Of a stretch of 64,000 nt of DNA, positions 8,315 through 16,271 are shown piece by piece (the first letter of the stretch is position 1; every line of letters starts with the position of its first letter). The DNA is from JACDAL01 sp963849115. GTDB taxonomy: Bacteria; Actinomycetota; CADDZG01; WHSQ01. Below the pieces are notes generated by a model, which saw nothing but the letters and a program-made list of their open reading frames with translations, was not told the DNA's origin and did not search any database. A program made the translations under genes and the position numbers. The stretch spans positions 310,001 through 374,000 of the forward strand of contig CAWKGK010000008.1 in assembly GCA_963849115.1 (NCBI GenBank), in the 5' to 3' direction.

Positions 8315-9673
8315 GTGAGTGAGGACTACGACGTGATCGTGATCGGCATGGGGGTCGGTGGTGAAGAGGTGGCGACCCGGACCGCAGACGGGGGTCTGAA
8401 GGTGCTGTGCATCGAAAAAAAACTGGTTGGAGGCGAGTGTCCCTACTGGGGCTGTATTCCCTCCAAAGTCATGGTCCGGGCGGGCACCAGCCTGGCCGAG
8501 GCGGCGCGTGCGGTGGGCCTTGCGGGTGAGGGAAGAATCTCCCCGAGGTGGGCGCCGGTCGCCGGACGTGTCCGTCAGTTCACGGCGAGCTGGGATGACA
8601 AGGCTGCGGTCGAGCGCCATGAGGAGCAGGGAGCTACCGTGCTACACGGAGAAGCACGCATCCTCTCCCCCAAAGAGGTGGAAGTCGGCGGTCGGCGGTA
8701 CTCGGCCGGGCGGGGGATCGTGGTGGCTACGGGCGGGGAACCGGTCGCTCCTCCCATCGACGGCCTCACAGACATCGACTTCTGGACCAATCGCGAAGCG
8801 ATCGAGGCGGAATCTGTGCCGGCTTCGCTCATCGTGCTGGGAGCCGGGCCCATCGGGCTCGAGCTGGCGCAGGTCTACGCTCGTTTCGGGGCCGATGTGA
8901 CCATTGTCGAGGTCGCAGACCACGCCCTGCCGGCCGAAGAGCCGGAGAACGGCGCCGCGATCGAAGAGATGCTTGCTTACGACGGCATCAACTTGAGAAC
9001 CGGCGCAAAGGCGGAGAAGGCCGCCTCCTCGAGCGCAGGGGTCGCCGTCCATCTGGCCGGCGGCGACGTGCTGGAGGCAGAGCGCCTGCTCGTCGCTACC
9101 GGGCGGCGCCACAATCTCCGAAAGATCGGACTCGAGAGCGTAGGCCTCGACCCGGAGGCTCGATCGATCGAGGTCGACGAGCACCTCAGGGCTGCGGACG
9201 GCGTGTGGGCCGTGGGGGATGTGACCGGCAAGGGTGAGTTCACACATGTCGCCGTCTACCAGGGCCGCATCGCGGCCGCCGACCTGCTCGGCCAAGAGCA
9301 CGCTCCGGCCGATTACTCGGCCGTCCCGCGCGTCACCTTCACCGATCCCGAGGTCGCCAGCGTGGGGTTGTCCGAGAAGCAGGCGAGAGATGCGGGCCTC
9401 GACGTGTCGGTAGGCGTTGCCGAGACGTCGGCTTCGGCGCGTGGCTACATCCACGGTCCGGGGGCCGAGCACGGCGTCTACAAACTGGTGGCCGACGCAA
9501 CCACCGGGGTTCTGGTGGGAGGTTCGGTGATGGGTCCCGCCGCGGGGGAGGTCGTCGGCACCCTGGTGCTGGCCGTCAAGGAGAAGATTCCCGTCGCACG
9601 GCTCCGGGAGCTGATCTACCCCTATCCGACTTTCGTGCGTGGTCTCGAGGACTCCCTCAAAGAGCTGGGGTGA
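8315..9673 (+). CDS. FAD-dependent pyridine nucleotide-disulfide oxidoreductase, dihydrolipoamide-dehydrogenase-like, lacking the His-Glu pair
   Basis: Class I flavoprotein disulfide reductase fold, 452 residues. It has the N-terminal FAD motif GMGVGG, the redox-active disulfide GGECPYWGCIPSK (Cys42/Cys47), the second nucleotide motif GAGPIGLE, and the FAD segment VWAVGDVTGKG. In lipoamide dehydrogenase the C-terminus carries HPTxxE, whose His-Glu dyad is the acid/base; here it reads YPTFVR, with Tyr437 and Arg442 at those positions. It is therefore unlikely to be a true Lpd. It may act as a quinone, mercuric-type or other NAD(P)H reductase, as proposed for mycobacterial LpdA (Rv3303c). The GTG start has GAGGGAG upstream. 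No E2/E3 context is present. Confidence 0.85.
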   Translation: MSEDYDVIVIGMGVGGEEVATRTADGGLKVLCIEKKLVGGECPYWGCIPSKVMVRAGTSLAEAARAVGLAGEGRISPRWAPVAGRVRQFTASWDDKAAVERHEEQGATVLHGEARILSPKEVEVGGRRYSAGRGIVVATGGEPVAPPIDGLTDIDFWTNREAIEAESVPASLIVLGAGPIGLELAQVYARFGADVTIVEVADHALPAEEPENGAAIEEMLAYDGINLRTGAKAEKAASSSAGVAVHLAGGDVLEAERLLVATGRRHNLRKIGLESVGLDPEARSIEVDEHLRAADGVWAVGDVTGKGEFTHVAVYQGRIAAADLLGQEHAPADYSAVPRVTFTDPEVASVGLSEKQARDAGLDVSVGVAETSASARGYIHGPGAEHGVYKLVADATTGVLVGGSVMGPAAGEVVGTLVLAVKEKIPVARLRELIYPYPTFVRGLEDSLKELG

Positions 9674-9683
9674 GGGGGGCCCT

Positions 9684-9766
9684 GGTGCTCCGTGGTCCAA
9701 ACGCCCAAACTGTGCTCCTGACCACCGATTCGGTGGTCATACGCACAAGTTGGGCGATCGAGCACC
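9684..9766. repeat. intergenic palindromic repeat, family A, copy 1
   Basis: An 83-bp imperfect palindrome between convergent genes. Nested arms: GGTGCTC (9684-9690) with GAGCACC (9760-9766); CGCCCAAACTGTGC (9702-9715) with GCACAAGTTGGGCG (9743-9756); and GACCACC with GGTGGTC (9720-9738) at the centre. The CGCCCAA-N-TGTGC arms recur at 52289-52365. It could fold into a long hairpin in RNA from either strand. Confidence 0.75.
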
Positions 9767-9807
9767 GCAACCCTGGAGCTGCCGGGTGGCGTGATTGTTT
9801 TGAAGTA

Positions 9808-11166
9808 TCAGAGGTGCTCGAGCACGCGGGCGCACGCTTCTTGGCCCTGCCGGATGCAGTCGGGTAGCCCCGAGCCGCGGTAGCCGGCGCCGGCCACCGC
9901 CAGTCGAGGGTGGGCTTCGAGGGCACGTTCGGACGCGGCCACGCGCTCTAGGTGGCCCACGGCGTACTGAGGCAGCCCGCGCTCCCAGCGAGTGACCTTC
10001 CATCGCAGGGGCAGGGCGTCGAGGCCGACGGCGGCGCTGAGGTCTGCGGCCAGACCCCGCGCCAACACGTCGTCTGGCGCCTGAAGGGCGGGATCCGCCC
10101 CCGACCTCCCGGCGAAGCAGCGCATGACGAGCGAGCCGTCTGCGGGAGCCGTGTCGGGCCACTTGTGCGAGGTCCATGAGCAAGCCGCGAGCGTGGCCCG
10201 GGCTGCCCGGGACACGAGAATGCCGCTGGTGCCCTCCGGGGGCGTCCAGGAGCCTCGCGGGTAGACGAGCGTGACCGAGGCCACGCTCGCGTATTGGATG
10301 GTCGACAGCAGGGTCGCTGTACGCGGACTGAGTCGGGCGAGGATGTCGGCCGCGGCGAAGGCGGGAACCGCAAGGACCACCCCCAGAACATCAAGCGTGG
10401 CGCCGGACTCCAGCTCCAGCTCGAAGCCTTGACTCGAGCTCTGAATGCTGACGACGCGCGCGCCGGTCCGCACTTCTGCACTCTTTCCAAGGGTGGCTGC
10501 GAGTCGTTCCACGAGCCTGTCCATCCCACCCCGGACCGCAAGGAAAGGCGGCGTCCCGGCGGAATCCTGATCTCGGAGGCTTGCGATGAGGCTGCGGTCA
10601 CGACGCGCCAAGGAGTCGATGACCGGGGTGGCGGCGGCGAGGCTGAGGGACTCTGCCCCTCCCGCCCTTGTGCCGGCCAGCAAGGGATCAACCAGGTTCT
10701 CGAGGACCTCCTGGCCGAAGCGGTGAGTGACGAATGTGCCCAGGGAGAGATCCGGACCCGAAACCGGGCGGGGATTGAAGAGGTCGGTGCACGCCCGCAG
10801 CGCTCCGCGCCCGGACAGCAGTCCTGAACGCCACGCCCTATAGGGAGATGAGGGTATCCCGTGGGGGAAGCCGGCGGGGAGCCGCGCCAGCTTGGTCCCG
10901 GTCCAGACGAGCGCTCCGAAGCGGGCTGGAGGCACGAGGTCGGCGCCCAGTCCGAGCTCCCGGCACAGAGATACGGCCGCCGGCTCCCGATCCAGAAAGG
11001 AGTCCGGGCCCGCTTCCACCATCAGGCCCCCGAGTCTCTCTGTTAGCACCTTGCCGCCGAGGCGGTCACCGCTCTCCAGCACGACGACCCCGGCACCGCT
11101 CTCGGCAAGACGGTGGGCCGCCGCGAGACCGGTGATGCCGCCGCCGACCACGGCGACGCGACTCAC
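9808..11166 (-). CDS. hemY: coproporphyrinogen III oxidase, HemY/CgoX type
   Basis: FAD-dependent oxidase of the HemY family. Given the HemQ and HemH context it most likely oxidises coproporphyrinogen III to coproporphyrin III rather than protoporphyrinogen. The protein begins with the dinucleotide motif VAVVGGGITGLAAAHRLAE, followed by RLGGKVLTE and MVEAGPDSFL, typical of the family. The C-terminal FAD segment is RLAVAGAGYRGSGLPDCI. Length is 452 residues. It is the last gene of a hemE-hemH-hemY operon, with its GTG overlapping the hemH stop by 4 nt (GTGA). Older annotation would call it protoporphyrinogen oxidase; the alternative name is cgoX. Confidence 0.92.
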   Translation of the reverse strand: MSRVAVVGGGITGLAAAHRLAESGAGVVVLESGDRLGGKVLTERLGGLMVEAGPDSFLDREPAAVSLCRELGLGADLVPPARFGALVWTGTKLARLPAGFPHGIPSSPYRAWRSGLLSGRGALRACTDLFNPRPVSGPDLSLGTFVTHRFGQEVLENLVDPLLAGTRAGGAESLSLAAATPVIDSLARRDRSLIASLRDQDSAGTPPFLAVRGGMDRLVERLAATLGKSAEVRTGARVVSIQSSSQGFELELESGATLDVLGVVLAVPAFAAADILARLSPRTATLLSTIQYASVASVTLVYPRGSWTPPEGTSGILVSRAARATLAACSWTSHKWPDTAPADGSLVMRCFAGRSGADPALQAPDDVLARGLAADLSAAVGLDALPLRWKVTRWERGLPQYAVGHLERVAASERALEAHPRLAVAGAGYRGSGLPDCIRQGQEACARVLEHL

Positions 11167-12074
11167 GCCGAGCGGAGCTGCCGGGACACGACCGCGGCCA
11201 CCACGTCGAGGAACTCGGGGTCAGAGTTCGGCGCGCGGGTGCGAGCAAAGGCAAGGCCGAGCTTTGAGGCCGCCGCCTTCGCCTCGATGTCGAGGTCGTA
11301 GAGGACCTCGAGATGATCGGCGACGAAGCCACAGGGGCACACAACCACGCCCCCTGCTCCCTCCTCGGAAAGCTTGTTCATTACCTCGAGGATGTCGGGG
11401 CCGAGCCAACGCTGCCCGGTGCGGCCGGCGCTCTGCCAGCCCACCTTCCAGCGCTCCAACCCCACCTGCGAGGCCACCGCGGCGGCCGTGGCGGCGAGCT
11501 GCTCGGGATAGGGGTCGCCTCTTTCGAGGATGCGCTCGGGCAGGCTGTGCGCTGAGAACACGACCGTGGCGGCCTCCCTCCGAGTACGGGGCAGTGAGGC
11601 CAGCGCCTCCTCCACGCGAGCCCCCAACCAGGCTATGTAGCCCGGCTCGAGGTGCCAGCTGGGTATGACCGTCAACGAGCCCTCCCACCCCACGCTCCCG
11701 GCTGCCGCCCGCGCCCTCGACTCGTAGTCGGCCACGCTCATGGTCGAGAAGTGGGGGGCGAGCACCAGTCCCACGGCATCGCCCACTCCGTCGACCGCCA
11801 TGTTTGCGATCGCGTCGGAAATGAAGGGGGCCGCGTGCTTTTGCCCGAGGTAGGCACGGACTCCCACCCGCTCTTCGATACCTCGCGCCTGCGCCGTGGT
11901 GATCTCCAACAGCGGCGAGCGCCCGCCGATGGCTGCGTAACGGGACTTGAGCTCGTCGAGCAGATCGGCCGGGGGAGGCTTGCCCCCCCGAATATCGGTG
12001 TAATAAGCCCCTACCTCTTCGGGGCCCTTAGGAGTTCCGTAGGCCATAACGAGCACGCCGCAGGGCTCAGGCAT
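11163..12074 (-). CDS. hemH: ferrochelatase, coproporphyrin type (HemH/CpfC)
   Basis: Inserts Fe2+ into the porphyrin ring; in this pathway the substrate is coproporphyrin III. Recognisable blocks are GVLVMAYGTPKGPEEVGAYY at the N-terminus, APHFSTMSVADY, and the metal-site histidine region VVFSAHSLPERI at about residues 170-180. The late motif VVVCPCGFVADHLEVLYDLD carries the conserved glutamate near the second metal ligand. The 303-residue length fits a soluble bacterial ferrochelatase. The ATG overlaps the end of hemE by 8 nt and the stop overlaps hemY by 4 nt, so the three genes are almost certainly one translationally coupled operon. Confidence 0.94.
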   Translation of the reverse strand: MPEPCGVLVMAYGTPKGPEEVGAYYTDIRGGKPPPADLLDELKSRYAAIGGRSPLLEITTAQARGIEERVGVRAYLGQKHAAPFISDAIANMAVDGVGDAVGLVLAPHFSTMSVADYESRARAAAGSVGWEGSLTVIPSWHLEPGYIAWLGARVEEALASLPRTRREAATVVFSAHSLPERILERGDPYPEQLAATAAAVASQVGLERWKVGWQSAGRTGQRWLGPDILEVMNKLSEEGAGGVVVCPCGFVADHLEVLYDLDIEAKAAASKLGLAFARTRAPNSDPEFLDVVAAVVSRQLRSA

Positions 12075-13089
12075 CCGGCTCCCAGTTGTGTACGAGGTCC
12101 ACCAAGCGGCGGAGCATGTCGGGGTCGGTCGCGGGAAGGACCCCGTGTCCCAGGTTGAAGATGTGGCCCCGGCCCCCGCCGAACTGGAGCACTTCGAGAG
12201 CCTTGTCCCTGAGCACCTCCCACGGTGCGAGACAAGCGGCCGGGTCGAGGTTTCCCTGCACCACCGCCGAGGGGCCCAAGCGTCGGCGCGCCGAGTCGAG
12301 AGGGGTTCTCCAGTCTACGCCGATGACCTCAGCCGACGTCTCGGCCAAAAGCCCGAACAGCTCTCCGGTGGCGACTCCGAAGTAGATGCGAGGAACTCCG
12401 AGATGCTCGAGGCCCTTGAATACCTTGAGGACGTAGGGAAGCGCAAAGGCGGAGTAGTCTGCCGGGGCAAGGGCGCCGGCCCAGCTGTCGAACAGCTGCA
12501 CGGCCTCGGCTCCCGCTCGCACCTGCGCCGAGAGGTAGGCGAGTGTGGAGTCCGCCAGGTTCTCCATGAGCGCCTCCCACAGACTGGGCTCCGAGAGCAT
12601 CAGAGCCTTGGTACGGGAGTGGTCCTTCGATGGTCCGCCCTCGACGAGGTAGCAGGCAAGAGTGAACGGCGCTCCGGCGAAGCCGATGAGGGGGCGGTCT
12701 AGCTCGGCCGCCAGCAGCCGCACGGTTTCCAAGACGAAAGGAACATCTGACTCCGGCTCCAGCCCCCGGAGCTGTTTCAGGTCGCGTGCAGAGCGGATCG
12801 GTTCCTCGAGCACCGGCCCCACACCGGGCACAATGTCGAGTTTCACGCCCGCAGCGGCAAGAGGGACGACGATATCCGAGAACAGAATCGCGGCGTCCAC
12901 ATCCAACCGTCTTACGGGTTGGAGTGTGACCTCGGCGGCGAGCTCCGGAGTGCGACACAGCTGAAGAATCGAATAGCTCCCCTTGAGCGAGCGGTATTCG
13001 GGAAGGCTGCGACCGGCCTGACGCATGAACCACACCGGGACTCGATCGGTGGGCTCGTTGCGGCAGGCGGCAAGAAAGCTTGTCCTCAT
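12067..13089 (-). CDS. hemE: uroporphyrinogen decarboxylase
   Basis: Removes four carboxyl groups from uroporphyrinogen III to give coproporphyrinogen III. Signature sequences are VWFMRQAGRSLPEYR (substrate-binding arginines), LFSDIVVPLAAAG with the catalytic aspartate, FAGAPFTLACYLVEGG, QLFDSWAGAL and the C-terminal HIFNLGHGVLPATDP. Length is 340 residues. It is the first gene of hemE-hemH-hemY. The ATG at 13089 is preceded at exactly 6 nt by TAGGAT (13096-13101), a -10-like box, with no Shine-Dalgarno, so the operon mRNA is probably leaderless. A strong short hairpin (13178-13196) lies further upstream. Confidence 0.95.
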   Translation of the reverse strand: MRTSFLAACRNEPTDRVPVWFMRQAGRSLPEYRSLKGSYSILQLCRTPELAAEVTLQPVRRLDVDAAILFSDIVVPLAAAGVKLDIVPGVGPVLEEPIRSARDLKQLRGLEPESDVPFVLETVRLLAAELDRPLIGFAGAPFTLACYLVEGGPSKDHSRTKALMLSEPSLWEALMENLADSTLAYLSAQVRAGAEAVQLFDSWAGALAPADYSAFALPYVLKVFKGLEHLGVPRIYFGVATGELFGLLAETSAEVIGVDWRTPLDSARRRLGPSAVVQGNLDPAACLAPWEVLRDKALEVLQFGGGRGHIFNLGHGVLPATDPDMLRRLVDLVHNWEPDA

Positions 13090-13177
13090 CGATCCATCCT
13101 ATGGAGATTTCTGAGTCGAGTTTCTCGCTCGTGGAGGAGGTAGGGTTTTCCGGCACCAGTTCAAGCTGGGGCCCGGG

Positions 13178-13196
13178 CGGACTTCCCTGAAGTCCG
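13178..13196. other. perfect 8-bp hairpin upstream of divergent hemE and mobA
   Basis: CGGACTTC (13178-13185) and GAAGTCCG (13189-13196) form a perfect stem with a CCT loop, inside the 140-nt divergent region between hemE and mobA. A weaker CTCCT-GATCG-AGGAG pair follows at 13202-13216. It could be an operator or a leader hairpin for mobA; nothing in the sequence decides between them. Confidence 0.45.
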
Positions 13197-13259
13197 GGCG
13201 ACTCCTGATCGAGGAGACCACTGATTCAGGGGCCATCTCCGGCGAGGTTCGATGCCCTT

Positions 13260-13796
13260 GTGCTCTCGGGGGGCCGCGGCACGCGTCTCGGCGGTGTTGA
13301 TAAGGGAACTCTGGAGGTCGGCGGCAAACGCCTGATCGACCGGGTTCTCGGCGCGCTGGCAGCAGCCCGGCGAATTGTCGTGGTGGGGCCGCCGCTGAAG
13401 GTATCGACTGAGGTCCTGTGGACGAGGGAAGAGCCGGCGGATGGCGGGCCCGTCGCTGGCCTGGCGGCGGGACTCACTCTGGTTGAGGAAGGGATAGTGG
13501 TCGTCGTGGCGGTCGACATGCCGTTCGTGACCCAGGGCGTGGTGAACCGACTGGTCGCGGCAGCGGCCGAGGTTGACGGGGCGATCCTGCGCAACGGCGG
13601 AGACCAGTACCTCTGTGGGGCTTACACCACTGAGGCCTTGCGCGCTAGGCTCCGGAGTCTGAAGGCCGTACGGGGTGCGTCGATGCGCCGGCTGCTCGAG
13701 GGTCTGAGTCTCGAGAGGATCAAAGACCCGGCCGCGAGCTGGGACTGCGATACCTGGGAACAGGTCGAGGGAGCCCGGTCGCAGGAAGGTGGTTGA
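13260..13796 (+). CDS. mobA: molybdenum cofactor guanylyltransferase (MobA family), start probably upstream
   Basis: Transfers GMP from GTP to molybdopterin to give the MGD cofactor. The nucleotide-binding loop LSGGRGTRLGGVDKG and the later VAVDMPFVTQGVV (Mg-binding DMP) are typical. From the GTG at 13260 the protein is 178 residues but lacks the usual first strand. In frame upstream lies RFDALV, giving the canonical FDALVLSGG, and the only possible initiators there are CTG at 13221 or ATT at 13224, with GAGGAG at 13211-13216. So the true start is probably non-canonical. The gene is followed at once by a DUF6457 gene, a pairing known in actinobacteria. Confidence 0.82.
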   Translation: MLSGGRGTRLGGVDKGTLEVGGKRLIDRVLGALAAARRIVVVGPPLKVSTEVLWTREEPADGGPVAGLAAGLTLVEEGIVVVVAVDMPFVTQGVVNRLVAAAAEVDGAILRNGGDQYLCGAYTTEALRARLRSLKAVRGASMRRLLEGLSLERIKDPAASWDCDTWEQVEGARSQEGG

Positions 13797-13797
13797 G

Positions 13798-14040
13798 ATG
13801 CCCGAACACTGGGTGCGAGCAGTCTGCCGTGAGCTGGGGCTAGCCGGCGATTTCGATGTCGATCAGCAACTCGATGTCGCCCGCGTCGTGGCGCACAAGG
13901 TGGAGCGCCGGGCCGCGCCAGTGACCACCTTTCTGATCGGAGTCGCCGCGGGGCGGCTGGGGGCGGACCATGACGCTATCAGGGATGCATCGCAGAAGAT
14001 CATGGCTCTGGCGCGCGAGTGGGAGCCGCCCGCGGCCTGA
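13798..14040 (+). CDS. DUF6457 small protein, MobA-associated
   Basis: An 80-residue protein beginning MPEHWVRAVCRELGL with the segment VARVVAHKVERRAAPVTTFLIGVAAG. It matches my memory of the DUF6457 family, which occurs next to or fused with MobA in actinobacteria and is assumed to help molybdenum cofactor maturation. ATG 13798 lies 2 nt after the mobA stop with GGAAGG about 8 nt upstream; an in-frame GTG at 13789 is possible but would overlap mobA. The 3' end overlaps the convergent membrane-protein gene by 41 nt, so the two mRNAs would be complementary there. Biochemical function is unknown. Confidence 0.72.
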   Translation: MPEHWVRAVCRELGLAGDFDVDQQLDVARVVAHKVERRAAPVTTFLIGVAAGRLGADHDAIRDASQKIMALAREWEPPAA

Positions 14041-14635
14041 CTTGCTCGTCGGTGAGGCCCAGGGCTGTGAGCTCGAGGCGAGCCAGGGCCTGGTAGTGGC
14101 CTGCGGCGAGGTCGCCGGCGGGGTCCTTGGAAACCTGCCGTAGCTCATGAAAGGGTCGCGTTACCGCGGCCCTGAGCGCGAACAGCTCGAGGTCGTCGGC
14201 ATCGAGTCGGATGTGGTGGGCGGCGGTGGCTTCCCGGATCCAGGACAATCGTCCCGGCAGGTACCTCAGCACGACGAGGGCGATCGGGATGAACGCCAGC
14301 GAGATTCCGAGCCACAGCGCCAGCTCCGCGATGGCCTCCTGTTGCGCAGCCCCGGCCCCCTGTAAGGCGCGGCCGACTCCAGATAGGGCGCCGAAAGGCC
14401 CCTCGAGAGCATCCCCCACCACAGGCAGATCGGAGATCCCGCTGCCGGCCTCATCCGCGCTGCGGGAGAGGTCTTGCCCTGCAGATTCCACCGCTCTTCC
14501 CGGGCTCGCCAAGGCCGCGACCAGATCGTGCACTCGGGTCCCGACCCAGACCCAGATTCCTACCCATGCCAGCGTGAGGAGGTCGCGCAGGATCTGAGCG
14601 TTGCGCATCCGCGGAGTCTGGGCGTAGATCTTCAT
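14000..14635 (-). CDS. two-pass membrane protein of unknown function
   Basis: A 211-residue protein with two predicted membrane segments: LLTLAWVGIWVWVGTRV (about residues 20-38) and LALWLGISLAFIPIALVVL (about 105-125). Between them is an extracytoplasmic or cytoplasmic loop rich in Ser/Gly/Ala, and the C-terminal 80 residues are hydrophilic. I do not recognise a family with confidence. A TAGGCT box at 14643-14648 ends 7 nt before the ATG, suggesting a leaderless transcript. Its 3' end overlaps the convergent DUF6457 gene. It is divergent from glmM with about 155 nt between starts. Confidence 0.75.
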   Translation of the reverse strand: MKIYAQTPRMRNAQILRDLLTLAWVGIWVWVGTRVHDLVAALASPGRAVESAGQDLSRSADEAGSGISDLPVVGDALEGPFGALSGVGRALQGAGAAQQEAIAELALWLGISLAFIPIALVVLRYLPGRLSWIREATAAHHIRLDADDLELFALRAAVTRPFHELRQVSKDPAGDLAAGHYQALARLELTALGLTDEQVRPRAAPTRAPEP

Positions 14636-14790
14636 GTCTGAGAGCCTAAGTCGGTTCTAGATGGCTTCGGCGACCCGCTCGCCGGTTTCTCCTACCCACC
14701 TAGTACACCGCCCCGTACGAAACCGGGGTTCGAGACGCGACGCGGGATCGATCGCTCGCGTCGCGGGGCACGATCTGGAAAAATGGCTCA

Positions 14791-16119
14791 GTGTCCAGGC
14801 TCTTCGGTACCGACGGTGTGCGTGGGGTGGCCAACCGCGACCTCACCCCCGACCTCGTACTCACTTTGGGCCGTGCTGCGGGACTAGTGCTGGCAGCGGA
14901 CGGTGGCGAGATAGTGGTCGGACGCGATACACGCCTCAGCGGACCGATGCTGGAAGGTGCGCTCTGCGCGGGCCTCAGCTCGGCCGGTGTCGGGGTCGCG
15001 CTCGCCGGTGTCATCCCCACGCCGGCGGTTGCGTTTCTCACCGTCGACCGGGCTGCCCGGGCGGGCGCAATGATCTCCGCCTCGCACAACCCGGTCCCCG
15101 ACAACGGTGTCAAGTTTTTCTCCGCCGAGGGCCTCAAGACGTCCACCGAGACAGAGGATGCGATCGAGCAGGCCATGCAGTCCCTCGTCCGAGAGTTGCC
15201 GGCAGGCGAGACCCTTGGGCGTATCGTGCACCTCGAGGACGCTGCCTCCTGCTATGTCGAGCACCTACTCGAGAGCACCGGGGCCGATCTCGGGGGTCTC
15301 AAGCTCGTTCTCGATTGCGCCTTCGGCGCCGCTCACGCGGTTGGGCCCCAGGCTTTTCGGTCGGCGGGGGCCGAGGTCGTTGCGATCAACGACGAACCCG
15401 ATGGCTCCCGCATCAACGTCGATTGCGGCTCGACCTCGCTCGAGGGCGTTGCCCGGCGGGTGGTGGAGGAGAAGGCCGACTTGGGGCTCGCGTTCGACGG
15501 CGACGCGGACCGGGTGCTGGCCGTCGACGAGCACGGAGACGAGGTCGACGGTGACCGCATCCTGGGCCTTACTGCGCTGAGGCTCAAGGAGCTAGGCGCG
15601 TTGAGGGGCAATGTGGTGGTGGTCACGGTCATGTCCAACCTGGGGCTCGTCAAAGCCCTCGAGGCGCGCGGGGTCGAGGTACGCACGGCCCCCGTGGGTG
15701 ACAAGTTCGTCGCCGAGGCGATGCGGGAAACGGGCGCAGTCCTGGGCGGGGAGCAGTCGGGCCACATCATCTTTTCCCATCACGCCACCACCGGCGACGG
15801 GGTGCTGGCCGGGCTTCAGGTGGCCTGCAGCCTCAAGGGCTTCGGTGAGCCGATGTCCCGGCTCACCCACTTTTTCGAGTCTTACCCTCAGGTGCTGATC
15901 AGTGTGCCGGTGTCGGACCGAGGTGGCCTCGATGGAGCACGGGCCTTGTGGGATGAGGTCGAGGCGGTGGAGAAGCGCCTGGGTCAAGAGGGCAGGGTGC
16001 TGCTGCGCGCGTCGGGCACCGAGCCGGTGGTCAGAGTGATGGTGGAGGCGACCGAGGAGAACGATGCACGGCGCGCCGCCGAGGCCCTCGCCGAGGCGGT
16101 CAAGAGAGCCCTCGGCTGA
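14791..16119 (+). CDS. glmM: phosphoglucosamine mutase
   Basis: Converts glucosamine-6-phosphate to glucosamine-1-phosphate on the way to UDP-GlcNAc and peptidoglycan. It has RLFGTDGVRG at the N-terminus, the phosphoserine loop MISASHNPVPDNG (serine about residue 98), the Mg-binding FDGDADRVLAV loop, and the C-terminal phosphate-binding RASGTEPVVRVMVE. Length is 442 residues, GTG start. The next gene downstream is glmS, which makes its substrate, but a 390-nt gap carrying a ribozyme separates them, so the two are adjacent yet separately regulated. Confidence 0.95.
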   Translation: MSRLFGTDGVRGVANRDLTPDLVLTLGRAAGLVLAADGGEIVVGRDTRLSGPMLEGALCAGLSSAGVGVALAGVIPTPAVAFLTVDRAARAGAMISASHNPVPDNGVKFFSAEGLKTSTETEDAIEQAMQSLVRELPAGETLGRIVHLEDAASCYVEHLLESTGADLGGLKLVLDCAFGAAHAVGPQAFRSAGAEVVAINDEPDGSRINVDCGSTSLEGVARRVVEEKADLGLAFDGDADRVLAVDEHGDEVDGDRILGLTALRLKELGALRGNVVVVTVMSNLGLVKALEARGVEVRTAPVGDKFVAEAMRETGAVLGGEQSGHIIFSHHATTGDGVLAGLQVACSLKGFGEPMSRLTHFFESYPQVLISVPVSDRGGLDGARALWDEVEAVEKRLGQEGRVLLRASGTEPVVRVMVEATEENDARRAAEALAEAVKRALG

Positions 16120-16239
16120 GGCTGTACTTGCGTTGTGGGCCCCTCCAGGTGCCCTCTTAGGGACTCCTGCGGGCGGTCAGAGCCCATACCCGCTCGTCGG
16201 CCGCCCCGGCCGCGGGTGCGGCTGGCCCCCAGGAGTGGG

Positions 16240-16245
16240 TAATCT
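16240..16245 (+). promoter_or_regulatory. possible -10 box for the glmS leader
   Basis: TAATCT at 16240-16245 is the only good TANNNT in the 150 nt between glmM and the ribozyme. A start near 16252 would give about 25 nt of leader before the predicted cleavage site. I see no convincing -35, so this is tentative. The rest of 16120-16270 shows no gene. Confidence 0.3.
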
Positions 16246-16271
16246 GGGCCAGGAGAGAGGGAATTTTTTCG

